The notes below the pieces were generated by a model. That model had not been told where the DNA came from, did not search any database, and saw only the letters and a program-made list of their open reading frames with translations. From positions 1-7,065 of the forward strand of contig USOJ01000048.1 in assembly GCA_900556195.1 (NCBI GenBank): DNA of 7,065 nucleotides, read 5' to 3'. The DNA is from an uncultured Eubacteriales bacterium (GTDB lineage: Bacteria > Bacillota > Clostridia > Christensenellales > Borkfalkiaceae). Each line of letters opens with the position of its first letter. Within the stretch, counting starts at the first letter, position 1. Of the stretch, positions 1 to 6,662 are shown one piece after another. Position numbers and translations under genes: made by a program.

Positions 1-400
1 GGTCGTTTCTGTCGATTGCGTCGATAAGCTCGTACGCTTCCTCGATGAGATTTATCCTTATGCTTTCATGCGTTTGCGCCCTGTCCCACGGACAGCCGTT
101 TTCGGACAACAGCGTTGTCATAATTTCGATAAGGTCGTGGGAATCGTGTCGTTTTGCCGACAACAAATCATCGGGCGGGATCACCAAAGTCGTGATATAC
201 GAAAAATTCTTGCCGTGGTCGATTTCGGCAAGAGGTATGTATGTCAAATTATCTGTCTTTTTGACACTATTTATCAGATAAACGAGTTTTTCGTCGCCGT
301 ATACGTCGGACAGTTTGATTTTTACGTCGCCCGCAAGTTCGCTTGCGGGGTGAAAAGTTTTTATCCAATTTCCTTTTATATACAATGAAATTTTATCCAT
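1..400 (-). CDS. mazG: MazG-type nucleoside triphosphate pyrophosphohydrolase, N-terminal part (runs off window)
   Basis: MazG enzymes hydrolyse NTPs and dNTPs to the monophosphate plus pyrophosphate in the cytoplasm, a house-cleaning role. The 133 visible residues contain the family signature: GCPWD at 102-106, QTHES at 109-113, and IEEAYEL at 119-125, where E120, E121 and E124 form the first half of the EExxE...ExxD magnesium site. The second half lies beyond base 1. Residues ~20-76 do not belong to MazG itself. They resemble the last part of the tetrapyrrole-methylase domain of YabN (a KIKLSDVYGDEK stretch, then YIPLAEID and VIPP), but the rest of that domain is missing. The ATG at 398-400 is the first start after an in-frame stop at 431-433. 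It has no clear Shine-Dalgarno and lies 7 bases after the mannosidase stop, so coupled translation is likely. The MazG call is firm; the methylase remnant is a recalled-motif inference. Confidence 0.9.
   Translation of the reverse strand, partial: MDKISLYIKGNWIKTFHPASELAGDVKIKLSDVYGDEKLVYLINSVKKTDNLTYIPLAEIDHGKNFSYITTLVIPPDDLLSAKRHDSHDLIEIMTTLLSENGCPWDRAQTHESIRINLIEEAYELIDAIDRND
330..349. repeat. Perfect 8-bp inverted repeat (hairpin) inside mazG
   Basis: Arms CCCGCAAG (330-337) and CTTGCGGG (342-349) are perfectly complementary around a 4-base loop, TTCG on the plus strand and CGAA in the mazG mRNA. It lies about 50 bases inside mazG, over codons for HPASELAG, just where the YabN-like remnant begins. 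No T-run follows on either strand, so it does not look like a working terminator. Confidence 0.6.
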
Positions 401-407
401 AACTATA

Positions 408-2816
408 TTAAACCCAAAGTTCTTTTTCTTTTATTTTGCCGTTTTTAAGTTCAAAAGTTTTCACTTCGAACTTGCCGAATTTCGATTTCGTTTTTACGCC
501 GAAAACGGTAAACTCCGCACATTCTTCTTGACCGTTGTTATTTATAAGCCTTAACGTATAACCGTCGCCGTCGCGATAAAGCGATACGAGCGAAACCGCT
601 TTGGTGCTTATTTCCACGCCGCCCGAAAAATCGTATCCGTCGCCGTGCGGGAAGAAATTAAGCGAATAATCGCCGTTTAAAAACTCCTGCGCGTTGTTTT
701 CGAGTTCGCTAAGTTCGTTATATCCGAAACGAAAAGAAAACTCGTGTCTGCCCTGCTCGATATAAGGCGTAAACCTATCGCGGAACAAAATCGGGCGCTT
801 GTCTATCGGATGAGCGCAATAGGCAACTCCGCGAAGAAGAGTTGCTTGCATTGTGTTTTGCTCGCACGCAAATGAATACACTCCTTTGTTATAAAGCGTA
901 AGCGCGTTCTCCCCGTCTTTTATGCCCGTAAATCTTTGCGCGACGTATTCTTCGCCGCCTTTCGTAAACGTTTCTTCTCCGAACATAATCTGCCCGAAAA
1001 AATCGCCGTCAAGCGTAGTCGGAATTTGGATTTTCAACGCTCTTTCCTGTTCGTTCCACAAAACGTAATAATTTACGTCTATATACGGCGTATCTTTATA
1101 AATTCTATAAGATACCTTAACGAACGACGAGCCGAGTTCGAAGAAACTTTCTATTTCGGTGAGAACGTCGCCGTCTTCAACTATATTAACGTTTTTTCTT
1201 CCTGCAAAAACGCCGTTTTTACAGTCGGATAATCTGAACTCTTTCGGGTTCGTTCCTATTCCGACCATATCCCAACCCCAAGGATCGGCGTTATCGTCAA
1301 ACATAACGGGAACAAACGCTCCGCCCGAAATCAATTCTTTTCCGTCAACGCGATAACTCTCTAAAAGCCCAGTTAATCGACTTATACGCAGACTTTTATA
1401 TTTATCTTCGTAAACAAAGTCGCCGTTTTCGGCTCTTAATACGCGTTTCGGTTTTATATCAAATTTCACGTCGATACGTTCGACCGAGAACGGACGAGCC
1501 GTAAATTTATACGCTATTCTCTTTCTTCGGTCAAAGTTAATACTGCTTTCTTCGGCAACCGTTTGCGACGGTATTTGCTTGTCGCCGAGATATGCCGTAG
1601 CAACGTATTCTTCGGAGTCCGACGTCAACGGTTTGGGTAATAATATCTCGGTTTCGGCGATCATTTCCCTTGCATAGGGTTGACCGTTCCACACGAATAT
1701 CGGGAACGTTTCGAGTTCGGCTTTTTTATATTTGGTAATAATCGCCATAAACGCCGAGTCGAATTCGCGTTGCAAAAGTTCGAGCGCGTATTCGCATTTG
1801 CGAAGCGAACTTATCTCCGCGCTTCTAACGATAGTTCCCGCCAGACAATCGTGAAATTCAAGGCAAGAAAGGGCTTTTATCGCTTCCGTAAACGCTTGCT
1901 CGTTCTTTTTATATAAGCCTTTTTCTTCGGCGAACGCGCAAAGTTTTTCGGCTGTAAACATCTTGCTTTCGAGCAAAGAATTCATTTGCTTTACGCTGCT
2001 CATCGAAGAATATGCGCCGCGGAAAAACGGCAACGACTTATCTATTGTAAGCGTTGGACTAACCGCCGCGATATACTTTTCGGGCGTGGAATGGATCACC
2101 TTGAAATCGGTAGTTTCTTCGCGGAATTTTTTTATATCTTCTAAATCTTTTCTCGAATTTACGCCGCCGTGATTGCCTACACCCCACAACGCCAAAGCGT
2201 ATTCCCGCCCTGCGTAATGGTTCATTTTTCGCTTTATTTCTTCAAGCGCAGTGCCGAAACCGCTTGTGTAAATATTCTCGTCGGTTGCTCTGGCGACTTT
2301 TACTTCGCTCCCGTCCACACCTTTCCATATAAATTCGTTTTCGGGCAAATGATAATATTCTTCCATCGGACGACAGATAATATATCCGTTAAACCCGCAT
2401 TTTTTAAGAATCTGAACAAGTCCCACGCTATGTCCGAACCCATCGAAATTATACGCAGTGGTAGGCCTTGCACCGAACTTTTCGACAAAATATTTCCTAC
2501 CGAGTTCAATCTGCCGAACCATTGCTTCTCCGCAAGGCATATTTATGTCGGCTTGCAAATACCAACCGCCCGCAATAACCCACTTGCCTTGTTTTACGAG
2601 TTTTTGGATACGGGCGAACAATTCGGGATCGACCTTTTCGATATACTCATACAAAATGCTTTCGTTGTGGCAGAAAACGTAATCATATTCGTCGCAAAAA
2701 TCGGCGGCTTGTTTGAATGTGGAAACGGTTACGCCTAGACCTTCTTCCCAATCCCATTGCCAGACAGGATCGATATGCGCGTTACAAATCAAATGTAATT
2801 CTTTAAGTTGTTTCAT
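408..2816 (-). CDS. GH38 alpha-mannosidase, cytoplasmic
   Basis: Retaining, zinc-dependent glycoside hydrolase family 38 enzyme that removes alpha-linked mannose from oligosaccharides such as N-glycan fragments. The exact linkage cannot be read from sequence. Visible motifs: AHIDPVW with zinc ligands H14 and D16; the GGWYLQAD...GEAMVRQ block at 83-102; FDGFGHS with D125 as likely nucleophile and zinc ligand; GVGNHGG at 212-218; FHDCLAGT with zinc ligand H322. Expected layout is a catalytic barrel (1 to ~255), a helical bundle (~256-360) and C-terminal beta-sandwich domains (~370-802). At 802 residues it is slightly short compared with E. coli MngB but complete. There is no signal peptide, so it should act on imported sugars. 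The ATG at 2814-2816 fits the conserved start (MKxLHLICNAH), also seen in the fragment at 4307, but no Shine-Dalgarno precedes it and a terminator-like hairpin lies 12 bases upstream. The mazG gene follows after 7 bases. Confidence 0.93.
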   Translation of the reverse strand: MKQLKELHLICNAHIDPVWQWDWEEGLGVTVSTFKQAADFCDEYDYVFCHNESILYEYIEKVDPELFARIQKLVKQGKWVIAGGWYLQADINMPCGEAMVRQIELGRKYFVEKFGARPTTAYNFDGFGHSVGLVQILKKCGFNGYIICRPMEEYYHLPENEFIWKGVDGSEVKVARATDENIYTSGFGTALEEIKRKMNHYAGREYALALWGVGNHGGVNSRKDLEDIKKFREETTDFKVIHSTPEKYIAAVSPTLTIDKSLPFFRGAYSSMSSVKQMNSLLESKMFTAEKLCAFAEEKGLYKKNEQAFTEAIKALSCLEFHDCLAGTIVRSAEISSLRKCEYALELLQREFDSAFMAIITKYKKAELETFPIFVWNGQPYAREMIAETEILLPKPLTSDSEEYVATAYLGDKQIPSQTVAEESSINFDRRKRIAYKFTARPFSVERIDVKFDIKPKRVLRAENGDFVYEDKYKSLRISRLTGLLESYRVDGKELISGGAFVPVMFDDNADPWGWDMVGIGTNPKEFRLSDCKNGVFAGRKNVNIVEDGDVLTEIESFFELGSSFVKVSYRIYKDTPYIDVNYYVLWNEQERALKIQIPTTLDGDFFGQIMFGEETFTKGGEEYVAQRFTGIKDGENALTLYNKGVYSFACEQNTMQATLLRGVAYCAHPIDKRPILFRDRFTPYIEQGRHEFSFRFGYNELSELENNAQEFLNGDYSLNFFPHGDGYDFSGGVEISTKAVSLVSLYRDGDGYTLRLINNNGQEECAEFTVFGVKTKSKFGKFEVKTFELKNGKIKEKELWV

Positions 2817-2820
2817 AGTT

Positions 2821-2854
2821 AAAAATTTGGGCGGAGGCGAAAACAGCCCCGCCC
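2821..2854 (-). terminator. Probable Rho-independent terminator after the repeat-protein gene
   Basis: On the minus strand GGGCGG (2849-2854) pairs with CCGCCC (2829-2834). The stem extends by GG/CC and one further G-C pair across a single bulged base, with a 7-base loop at 2839-2845. The stem is followed by AAATTTTT (2828-2821). It begins 12 bases past the TAA of the repeat gene and ends just 4 bases before the mannosidase ATG. The T-run is offset by three A, so efficiency may be partial. It could also act as a leader hairpin controlling mannosidase expression. Confidence 0.6.
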
Positions 2855-2869
2855 CTGTAAGTCTTTTTA

Positions 2870-3253
2870 TTTAACGGTTATACTTTCGATAGTAATTGCG
2901 GAAGCATTTTTGAAGTTCATACGAAGACCGTAAATATCCTGAACAGCTTTAATCGTTATGGTATGAGTCCCATCGCCTTTAATGTCTGTATCGCCTACGA
3001 CGTTACCGTCTTTTTCAAGAAGGCTTGCAATTGTCTCTCCGTTGGCGTTCGTGCCGTAAACCCAAGCGTCTCCATCGGTATTACCGAGCGTAATCGTAAT
3101 GGTCTGACCTTTCATTATAAACATATTCAAACGAATTTGCTGTGAGCCGGCTTCCTGCACGGGAACCACAAGATTACCGTCGGATATGGTTAATTCTCCG
3201 CCGAATGTCGTAAACCATTTTAAGTCAATCGTGGAGTTAAACTCAAGCGAACC
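2870..3253 (-). repeat. Repeat domain 3 of the secreted repeat protein
   Basis: The last ~128 residues align with the preceding unit. Shared landmarks are DLKWFTTFGGELTISDGNLVVP, TITITLGN, a WVYGTN strand, GDTDIKGDGTHTIT and the closing GLRMNFKNAS. DNA similarity to unit 2 is easy to see around the GDxDIKGxGTHTIT codons (plus strand ~2955-3015 against ~3345-3405), suggesting duplication. Confidence 0.75.
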
Positions 3254-3640
3254 GCCGAATTCATCGATTTTGATATTTTCAATCACTACTTCGGCTGCGT
3301 TTTTCAAATGGAATCTTATACCGCGAGTTTGCTTTTTAACGATAAGCGTAATGGTATGAGTTCCGTTTCCTTTAATATCCGCATCGCCGACGTTTACGCC
3401 GTCCTTAAGGAAATAGAATGCGTCTAAATCCATATTATTGTTAACGCCGTAAGCAAACGAATCTTCGGCAATGTTGCCGAGCGTTATGGTAATTGCGGTA
3501 CCGGGTAACAGGTTCCTTACAAAGTTTACGCCTTGCGTTTCACCGGTCGGAATAACAAGTTTACCATTTTCGATTTTCAACGCCGCGCCGCTTGAAATGA
3601 ACCATTTCAAATCGTCTTCGGTAGCAAAATTATACTCGTT
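3254..3640 (-). repeat. Repeat domain 2 of the secreted repeat protein
   Basis: About 129 residues with the same order of landmarks as unit 3: DLKWFISSGAALKIENGKLV, AITITLGN, a FAYGVN strand, GDADIKGNGTHTIT, then GIRFHLKNA and VIENIKI. Confidence 0.75.
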
Positions 3641-4045
3641 ACGAGCAGAATAAACTTGCATCTTTTCGATAACGTGCGTTCCGTGGAAGTCCATATAAAG
3701 ACCGTTAGGTAAATCGTTCTGAACAACAAGCGTTACGGTATGCAAATCCATAGCGCCTATAGGCATTGCCTCCTCGACCTTCGCCCTGCCGTTTTCGATT
3801 TTTGCAAAAGCGTTGATTGCCGCGCCGTTAGTCGCAGTGTTTCCGTAAATATAGAAATATCCGTCGCCTTCGGTAGCCTGAAGAGTTATTTCGATAAGGT
3901 CACCCGCTTTGAACGCTCTGCTTACTCTTACAACGTTACCGGTCTGCTTAACGAATTTCAGTTTGCCGTTTTCGATAGAAGCATCGCAATTGTCGGCTTT
4001 GAATATATCTTTATCCTCGGCATCCGCAAAAGTCCATACAGAACC
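3641..4045 (-). repeat. Repeat domain 1 of the secreted repeat protein (most diverged)
   Basis: About 135 residues: VWTF...DASIENGKLKFV, LIEITLQATEGDGYFYIYGN, then MDLHTVTLVVQ and GLYMDFHG. It matches units 2 and 3 strand for strand but lacks the GDxDIKG loop, having VEEAMPIGAMD there. The ATG at 3766 falls in this loop, which shows it is an internal methionine rather than a start. Confidence 0.65.
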
Positions 4046-4145
4046 CGATTTATATTCAGCCGTAACAGCCTCGGATGCCGCACATTCACCATCGACTGCA
4101 TTAACGACAACGCTTACAACATAATTTTTTTCGGCTGCATATGCA

Positions 4146-4307
4146 AGCGTACAAAAGCGCTTCGTTATGGCAAAATATATAATCGTACTCGTCGGCTAAA
4201 ATCGCCGCCTGACGGAAAGTCGCGATAGCGGTAGCCGCCCCTTCGTCCCAATCTCACATCCACACGGGATCGACGTGCGCGTTGCAGATTAAATGTAGCG
4301 TCTTCAT
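4146..4307 (-). pseudogene. 5' fragment of a second GH38 alpha-mannosidase gene
   Basis: From the ATG at 4305-4307 the reading is MKTLHLICNAHVDPVWM, an in-frame TGA (4254-4256), then DWDEGAATAIATFRQAA and DEYDYIFCHNEALLY. This lines up with the first ~57 residues of the intact enzyme at 2816, including the zinc-binding HxD. TGA stands where the intact copy has W21, a one-base change from TGG. Similarity ends at ~4146, where another gene begins in a different frame, so over 90% of the gene is gone. DNA differs at many third positions from the intact copy, so it is a diverged paralogue and not a recent duplicate. It starts 16 bases after the hydrolase-fold gene's stop codon with no terminator between, as a former operon member would. 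No Shine-Dalgarno is visible. Confidence 0.88.
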
Positions 4308-4323
4308 CGTTTTCGTCGGTTTA

Positions 4324-5664
4324 TTATCTTAAAACCGTTCTGCCGTTTTTGCACGATATAGTAAGGCGAACTTTAAGCGTACGCATGAGTTCTCTCGTTT
4401 CAAGCGTTTTCAGGCGGCTTACGGTGCCGTAACCGTTACCGTCGTCGCAATCGAAAACGTACGTCGGCGCGCAATACAGACATACTTTCATCGCTTTAAG
4501 CGATTTATAAAAGTTATTGCTAACGCCGTTTTGCCCGTGATGCCCCATCTGAACGACTTCGCAGGTTTCCGCTTCCGATTTGAAATATTCGTCCTTTATA
4601 AGGTCGTCGCCGTAAGTACCCATATCGCCGAGAAACAAAATACTCTTTTTCGGCGTCTCGAATTTGTAAACTACAGACGAATCGTTGGGCATATTCGACT
4701 GCTCTCTGAAGTAAGCCTTATTCAGAACTTTGACTTTAAGGTCTTCGTCTATAACGTATTCGTCCCGTTTCGCGGGGGTTATAACGTTGCCGATTTTGGA
4801 ACGGTTATTCGCGACCGCTTCTTTGAATTCCGCGACGAGATGATTGTCTTCGTCGCCGTAGGCGTTCAACACTTCGTCCGAAACGTCGAAATCGAAATAC
4901 AGATTGCGGATATAAATATCTTCTTCGTTCAGAATACGCAAAACGGAATATACGTGGTCGCAATGGTAATGCGAAACGAACCAATAATCGACTTCGTTTT
5001 TATACGACCGTATAAGGTTAAGAACGGTGTCTTTATCGCTGTAATCGCCGCCGTCCATCATTACGATTTTCCCGTTTTCGGTAACGAGCATAAACCCCTC
5101 GGTCTGATTTACCTGCGGTTCTATCTGGTAAAGCGTTACGCCCCCGAACATATCCGACTTGTCGTAAACGTCGTCCGAAAAAGCGACTTTCGACAGATTG
5201 ACGGTTACGCCTTCGCCGTTTTTAACGCCTACGAACACACATTTTTTGCCGTCCCTGACGTAAACGGTAGCGTCGAACAATAAATTTTGCCATTTTCTTA
5301 TTCTGAAACCGCCGTCTATATACTCGCCCGCTTCGTTTACGAAATCGGCGGAAGCGTATTTTACGCCGCTCTGGTCGAGCCTTACGGTAGTTTCAAAATG
5401 CACTTTATCTCCGAAAGAATATTTATCGAGTTCGGGCGCGGTGTACCATATCCCCGACAAGCCGTTATCGGCAGGAGTGATTTTAAGGCTGTTGCCGCCG
5501 CCCGTACCGAGCGTATCGACTACGCATCCCGTATTCACGGTCGATTGAACGTTTTCTTCTCCCACGGAGATATTATCTTCGGCTTTCACTTTAAGGTTCG
5601 CTCCTCCGACGACGAACAACGCGCACAGCGCCATTGCCGCCGTTTTTAAGATTTTATTTCTCAT
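4324..5664 (-). CDS. Secreted metallo-beta-lactamase-fold hydrolase with N-terminal binding-like domain
   Basis: A signal peptide covers residues 1-28 (KILK, hydrophobic MALCALFVVGG, likely cut after VKA). Residues ~45-165 form a beta-rich region reminiscent of a carbohydrate-binding sandwich, not assignable to a family. Residues ~175-446 are a metallo-beta-lactamase fold of the kind found in the ComEC C-terminal domain: MMDGG at 202-206; SHYHCDH at 231-237 with metal ligands H232, H234, D236 and H237; NDSSVVYKF at 327-335; FLGD with D347; GHHGQNGVS at 374-382. The metal site looks complete, so a hydrolase is likely. The substrate is unknown; phosphodiester or phosphorylated polymer cleavage is only a guess from the fold. 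There are no transmembrane helices, so it is not ComEC itself. The ATG overlaps the upstream gene's TGA (ATGA) and has AGAGAGG 9 bases before it, indicating coupled translation with the 306-residue exported protein. It lacks that protein's C-terminal tail and is presumably released. Confidence 0.85.
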   Translation of the reverse strand: MRNKILKTAAMALCALFVVGGANLKVKAEDNISVGEENVQSTVNTGCVVDTLGTGGGNSLKITPADNGLSGIWYTAPELDKYSFGDKVHFETTVRLDQSGVKYASADFVNEAGEYIDGGFRIRKWQNLLFDATVYVRDGKKCVFVGVKNGEGVTVNLSKVAFSDDVYDKSDMFGGVTLYQIEPQVNQTEGFMLVTENGKIVMMDGGDYSDKDTVLNLIRSYKNEVDYWFVSHYHCDHVYSVLRILNEEDIYIRNLYFDFDVSDEVLNAYGDEDNHLVAEFKEAVANNRSKIGNVITPAKRDEYVIDEDLKVKVLNKAYFREQSNMPNDSSVVYKFETPKKSILFLGDMGTYGDDLIKDEYFKSEAETCEVVQMGHHGQNGVSNNFYKSLKAMKVCLYCAPTYVFDCDDGNGYGTVSRLKTLETRELMRTLKVRLTISCKNGRTVLR

Positions 5665-6581
5665 TGCCTTTTACCTCTCTTTGCAAGCAAGACCGCAAAA
5701 CCGATTGCGAACAGCGAAACGCCCGCGCCTGCCGTCGCGCCGCAACCGCTCTTTTTAGCAGGCTCAGGCGTTGGCGTTGGGGCTTTGCCTTTTCCGTATA
5801 CGGCGTAACAAATGACGTTATCGGTTACGTTTTCGTAACCCGAAGTATACCCTTTAAGGTAATAACCTTCCTTTTCGGGAGCGTCGGGCAAGGCAGCGTA
5901 GTTATATATGCTCACTTTTTGTTTGGCGATAAGTTCGCCCTCTTCGGTCATAAACGAAACGGTATAAATGAGTTTATCCGATTTTTCGATAAAGCCGTTG
6001 CCCGTTATTATCTTTTCGGTCTGATCTTTATTGTTGTCAAAGGTAGAAGTAACGGTTTTCTTTCCGCCCGTCATTTCGAAATTATCGATTATGCAGGAAG
6101 CCGAAACCTGTTTTTCGGATTTAAGGTAAATACCGAGATATCCGCCGAGGCAATTCGTAACTTCGGAAACCTTTGCGTATTTTTCTTCGTAAAAACCGCG
6201 TTTTGAAACGGTAACTTTACCGCCCGCGTAGGCGAGTTTATAATTAAACCCGCTTTCGAAAGCGTATTCTTTCATATCGGTATCCGTAAGATTGGAAGTC
6301 GGTTGCGTTTGAGAAGTAAATACGCCTATAGAGCCGTTATCGATAGTTTTAAGCATATCGAAAGTAAGGGTTTTGCCCTCGGCGAATATAACCGAAACGC
6401 CGTCTTTTTCCGTGTCGCCGCAAGCGGTCATATCGAGCGCGTAATTATTGCGCAACGTTACCGTATCGGCGGCTTTTGCGTTTACTTTCGTATCCGACAG
6501 ACACGCGAATATCGCGACCGCCGAGAACAGCAAAGCGAAAATTATCTTTTCTATGATTTTCAGGTTGATTGATGTCGGCAT
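5661..6581 (-). CDS. Exported surface protein with InlB-like repeat and C-terminal GCG tail
   Basis: A 306-residue protein. A signal peptide spans residues 1-37 (hydrophobic FALLFSAVAIFACL, likely cut at AKA|AD). Residues ~40-180 look like a beta-jelly-roll: a YLGIYLKSE strand followed by CIIDNFEM resembles the closing strands of LamG/concanavalin-like domains, but this is an impression only. Residues ~204-263 fit an InlB/Listeria-Bacteroides beta-repeat (YTVSFMTEEGELI, then PDAPEKEGYYLKGY, then YAVYGKG). A Pro-Thr spacer at 267-275 and the GCG tail at 279-306 complete it. It most likely sits on the cell surface and binds something extracellular; no catalytic motif is visible. The ATG at 6579-6581 has AAGGA 8 bases upstream. 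Its stop overlaps the start of the metallo-hydrolase gene, so the two are probably made together. Confidence 0.82.
   Translation of the reverse strand: MPTSINLKIIEKIIFALLFSAVAIFACLSDTKVNAKAADTVTLRNNYALDMTACGDTEKDGVSVIFAEGKTLTFDMLKTIDNGSIGVFTSQTQPTSNLTDTDMKEYAFESGFNYKLAYAGGKVTVSKRGFYEEKYAKVSEVTNCLGGYLGIYLKSEKQVSASCIIDNFEMTGGKKTVTSTFDNNKDQTEKIITGNGFIEKSDKLIYTVSFMTEEGELIAKQKVSIYNYAALPDAPEKEGYYLKGYTSGYENVTDNVICYAVYGKGKAPTPTPEPAKKSGCGATAGAGVSLFAIGFAVLLAKRGKRQ
5664..5747 (-). other. C-terminal GCG sorting-like tail (306-residue protein)
   Basis: The last 28 residues begin GCGATAGAG, continue through the hydrophobic stretch SLFAIGFAVLLA and end KRGKRQ. A Thr-Pro-rich spacer (APTPTPEPAKK) precedes it. 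The layout matches a surface-anchoring or processing signal, and the neighbouring gene ends with an aligned 28-residue tail. Confidence 0.7.
5674..5680 (-). promoter_or_regulatory. Ribosome binding site of the metallo-hydrolase gene
   Basis: AGAGAGG lies 9 bases before the ATG at 5664, inside the last codons of the upstream gene. It supports this start and independent re-initiation at the ATGA overlap. Confidence 0.7.
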
Positions 6582-6589
6582 TTTTACCG

Positions 6590-6594
6590 TCCTT
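6590..6594 (-). promoter_or_regulatory. Ribosome binding site of the 306-residue exported protein
   Basis: AAGGA lies 8 bases before the ATG at 6581 and decides this start. It sits 6 bases downstream of the intergenic hairpin in the transcript. Confidence 0.7.
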
Positions 6595-6600
6595 ATCAGA

Positions 6601-6636
6601 GCGCCATACCCCCGACTTACGCCGAGGGCATAACGC
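6601..6636 (-). promoter_or_regulatory. Long intergenic hairpin between two surface-protein genes
   Basis: On the minus strand GCGTTATGCCCTCG (6636-6623) pairs with CGGGGGTATGGCGC (6614-6601) over 14 positions, four of them G-T pairs, around the 8-base loop GCGTAAGT. No T-run follows; the ribosome binding site of the next gene comes 6 bases later. A classical terminator is therefore unlikely. An mRNA-stabilising or processing structure, or a weak attenuator, fits better. Confidence 0.6.
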
Positions 6637-6662
6637 CGTTATTCGTTTTAATTTATCGCTTT

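Larger units (their letters stand above)
2867..4147 (-). pseudogene. Start-less gene for a secreted protein with three tandem beta-rich repeats
   Basis: One frame stays open from ~4195 down to the TAA at 2867-2869 and looks coding from ~4147. No ATG, GTG or TTG occurs in frame between the upstream stop (TAG at 4196-4198) and the ATG at 3766. That ATG lies inside the first repeat (before PIGAMDLHTVTL), so it is unlikely to be the natural start. The retained product begins LAYA-AEKN, which looks like a signal peptidase site, followed by a ~30-residue valine-rich linker and three domains of ~130 residues ending in ESITVK. This implies that roughly the first 20 codons of a secreted protein were lost. 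Repeats share an xxIENGKL-like strand, a TITLGN strand, and GDxDIKGxGTHTIT followed by GxRxxxKNA. They resemble carbohydrate-binding beta-sandwiches in style, but I recognise no named family. No transmembrane or LPXTG anchor is seen. A shortened 299-residue product from 3766 is possible but would carry a broken first domain. Confidence 0.7.

Noticed and set aside
2867..3766. A natural 299-residue gene starting at the ATG at 3766
   Set aside because: The same frame continues with coherent repeat-domain coding for ~125 codons upstream, and the ATG falls inside repeat 1.
4254..4256. TGA read as tryptophan (recoded genetic code) in the second GH38 copy
   Set aside because: TGA acts as a normal stop for the two surface-protein genes at 5661-5663 and 6663-6665, tryptophans in intact genes use TGG, and the GH38 copy is truncated anyway.
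4531..5283. A 250-codon plus-strand ORF opposite the metallo-hydrolase gene, and similar ones at 2169-2738 and 5634-6206
   Set aside because: They lie wholly antisense to genes with clear motifs, their translations show no domain or signal, and long antisense frames are expected with this CG-rich codon usage.
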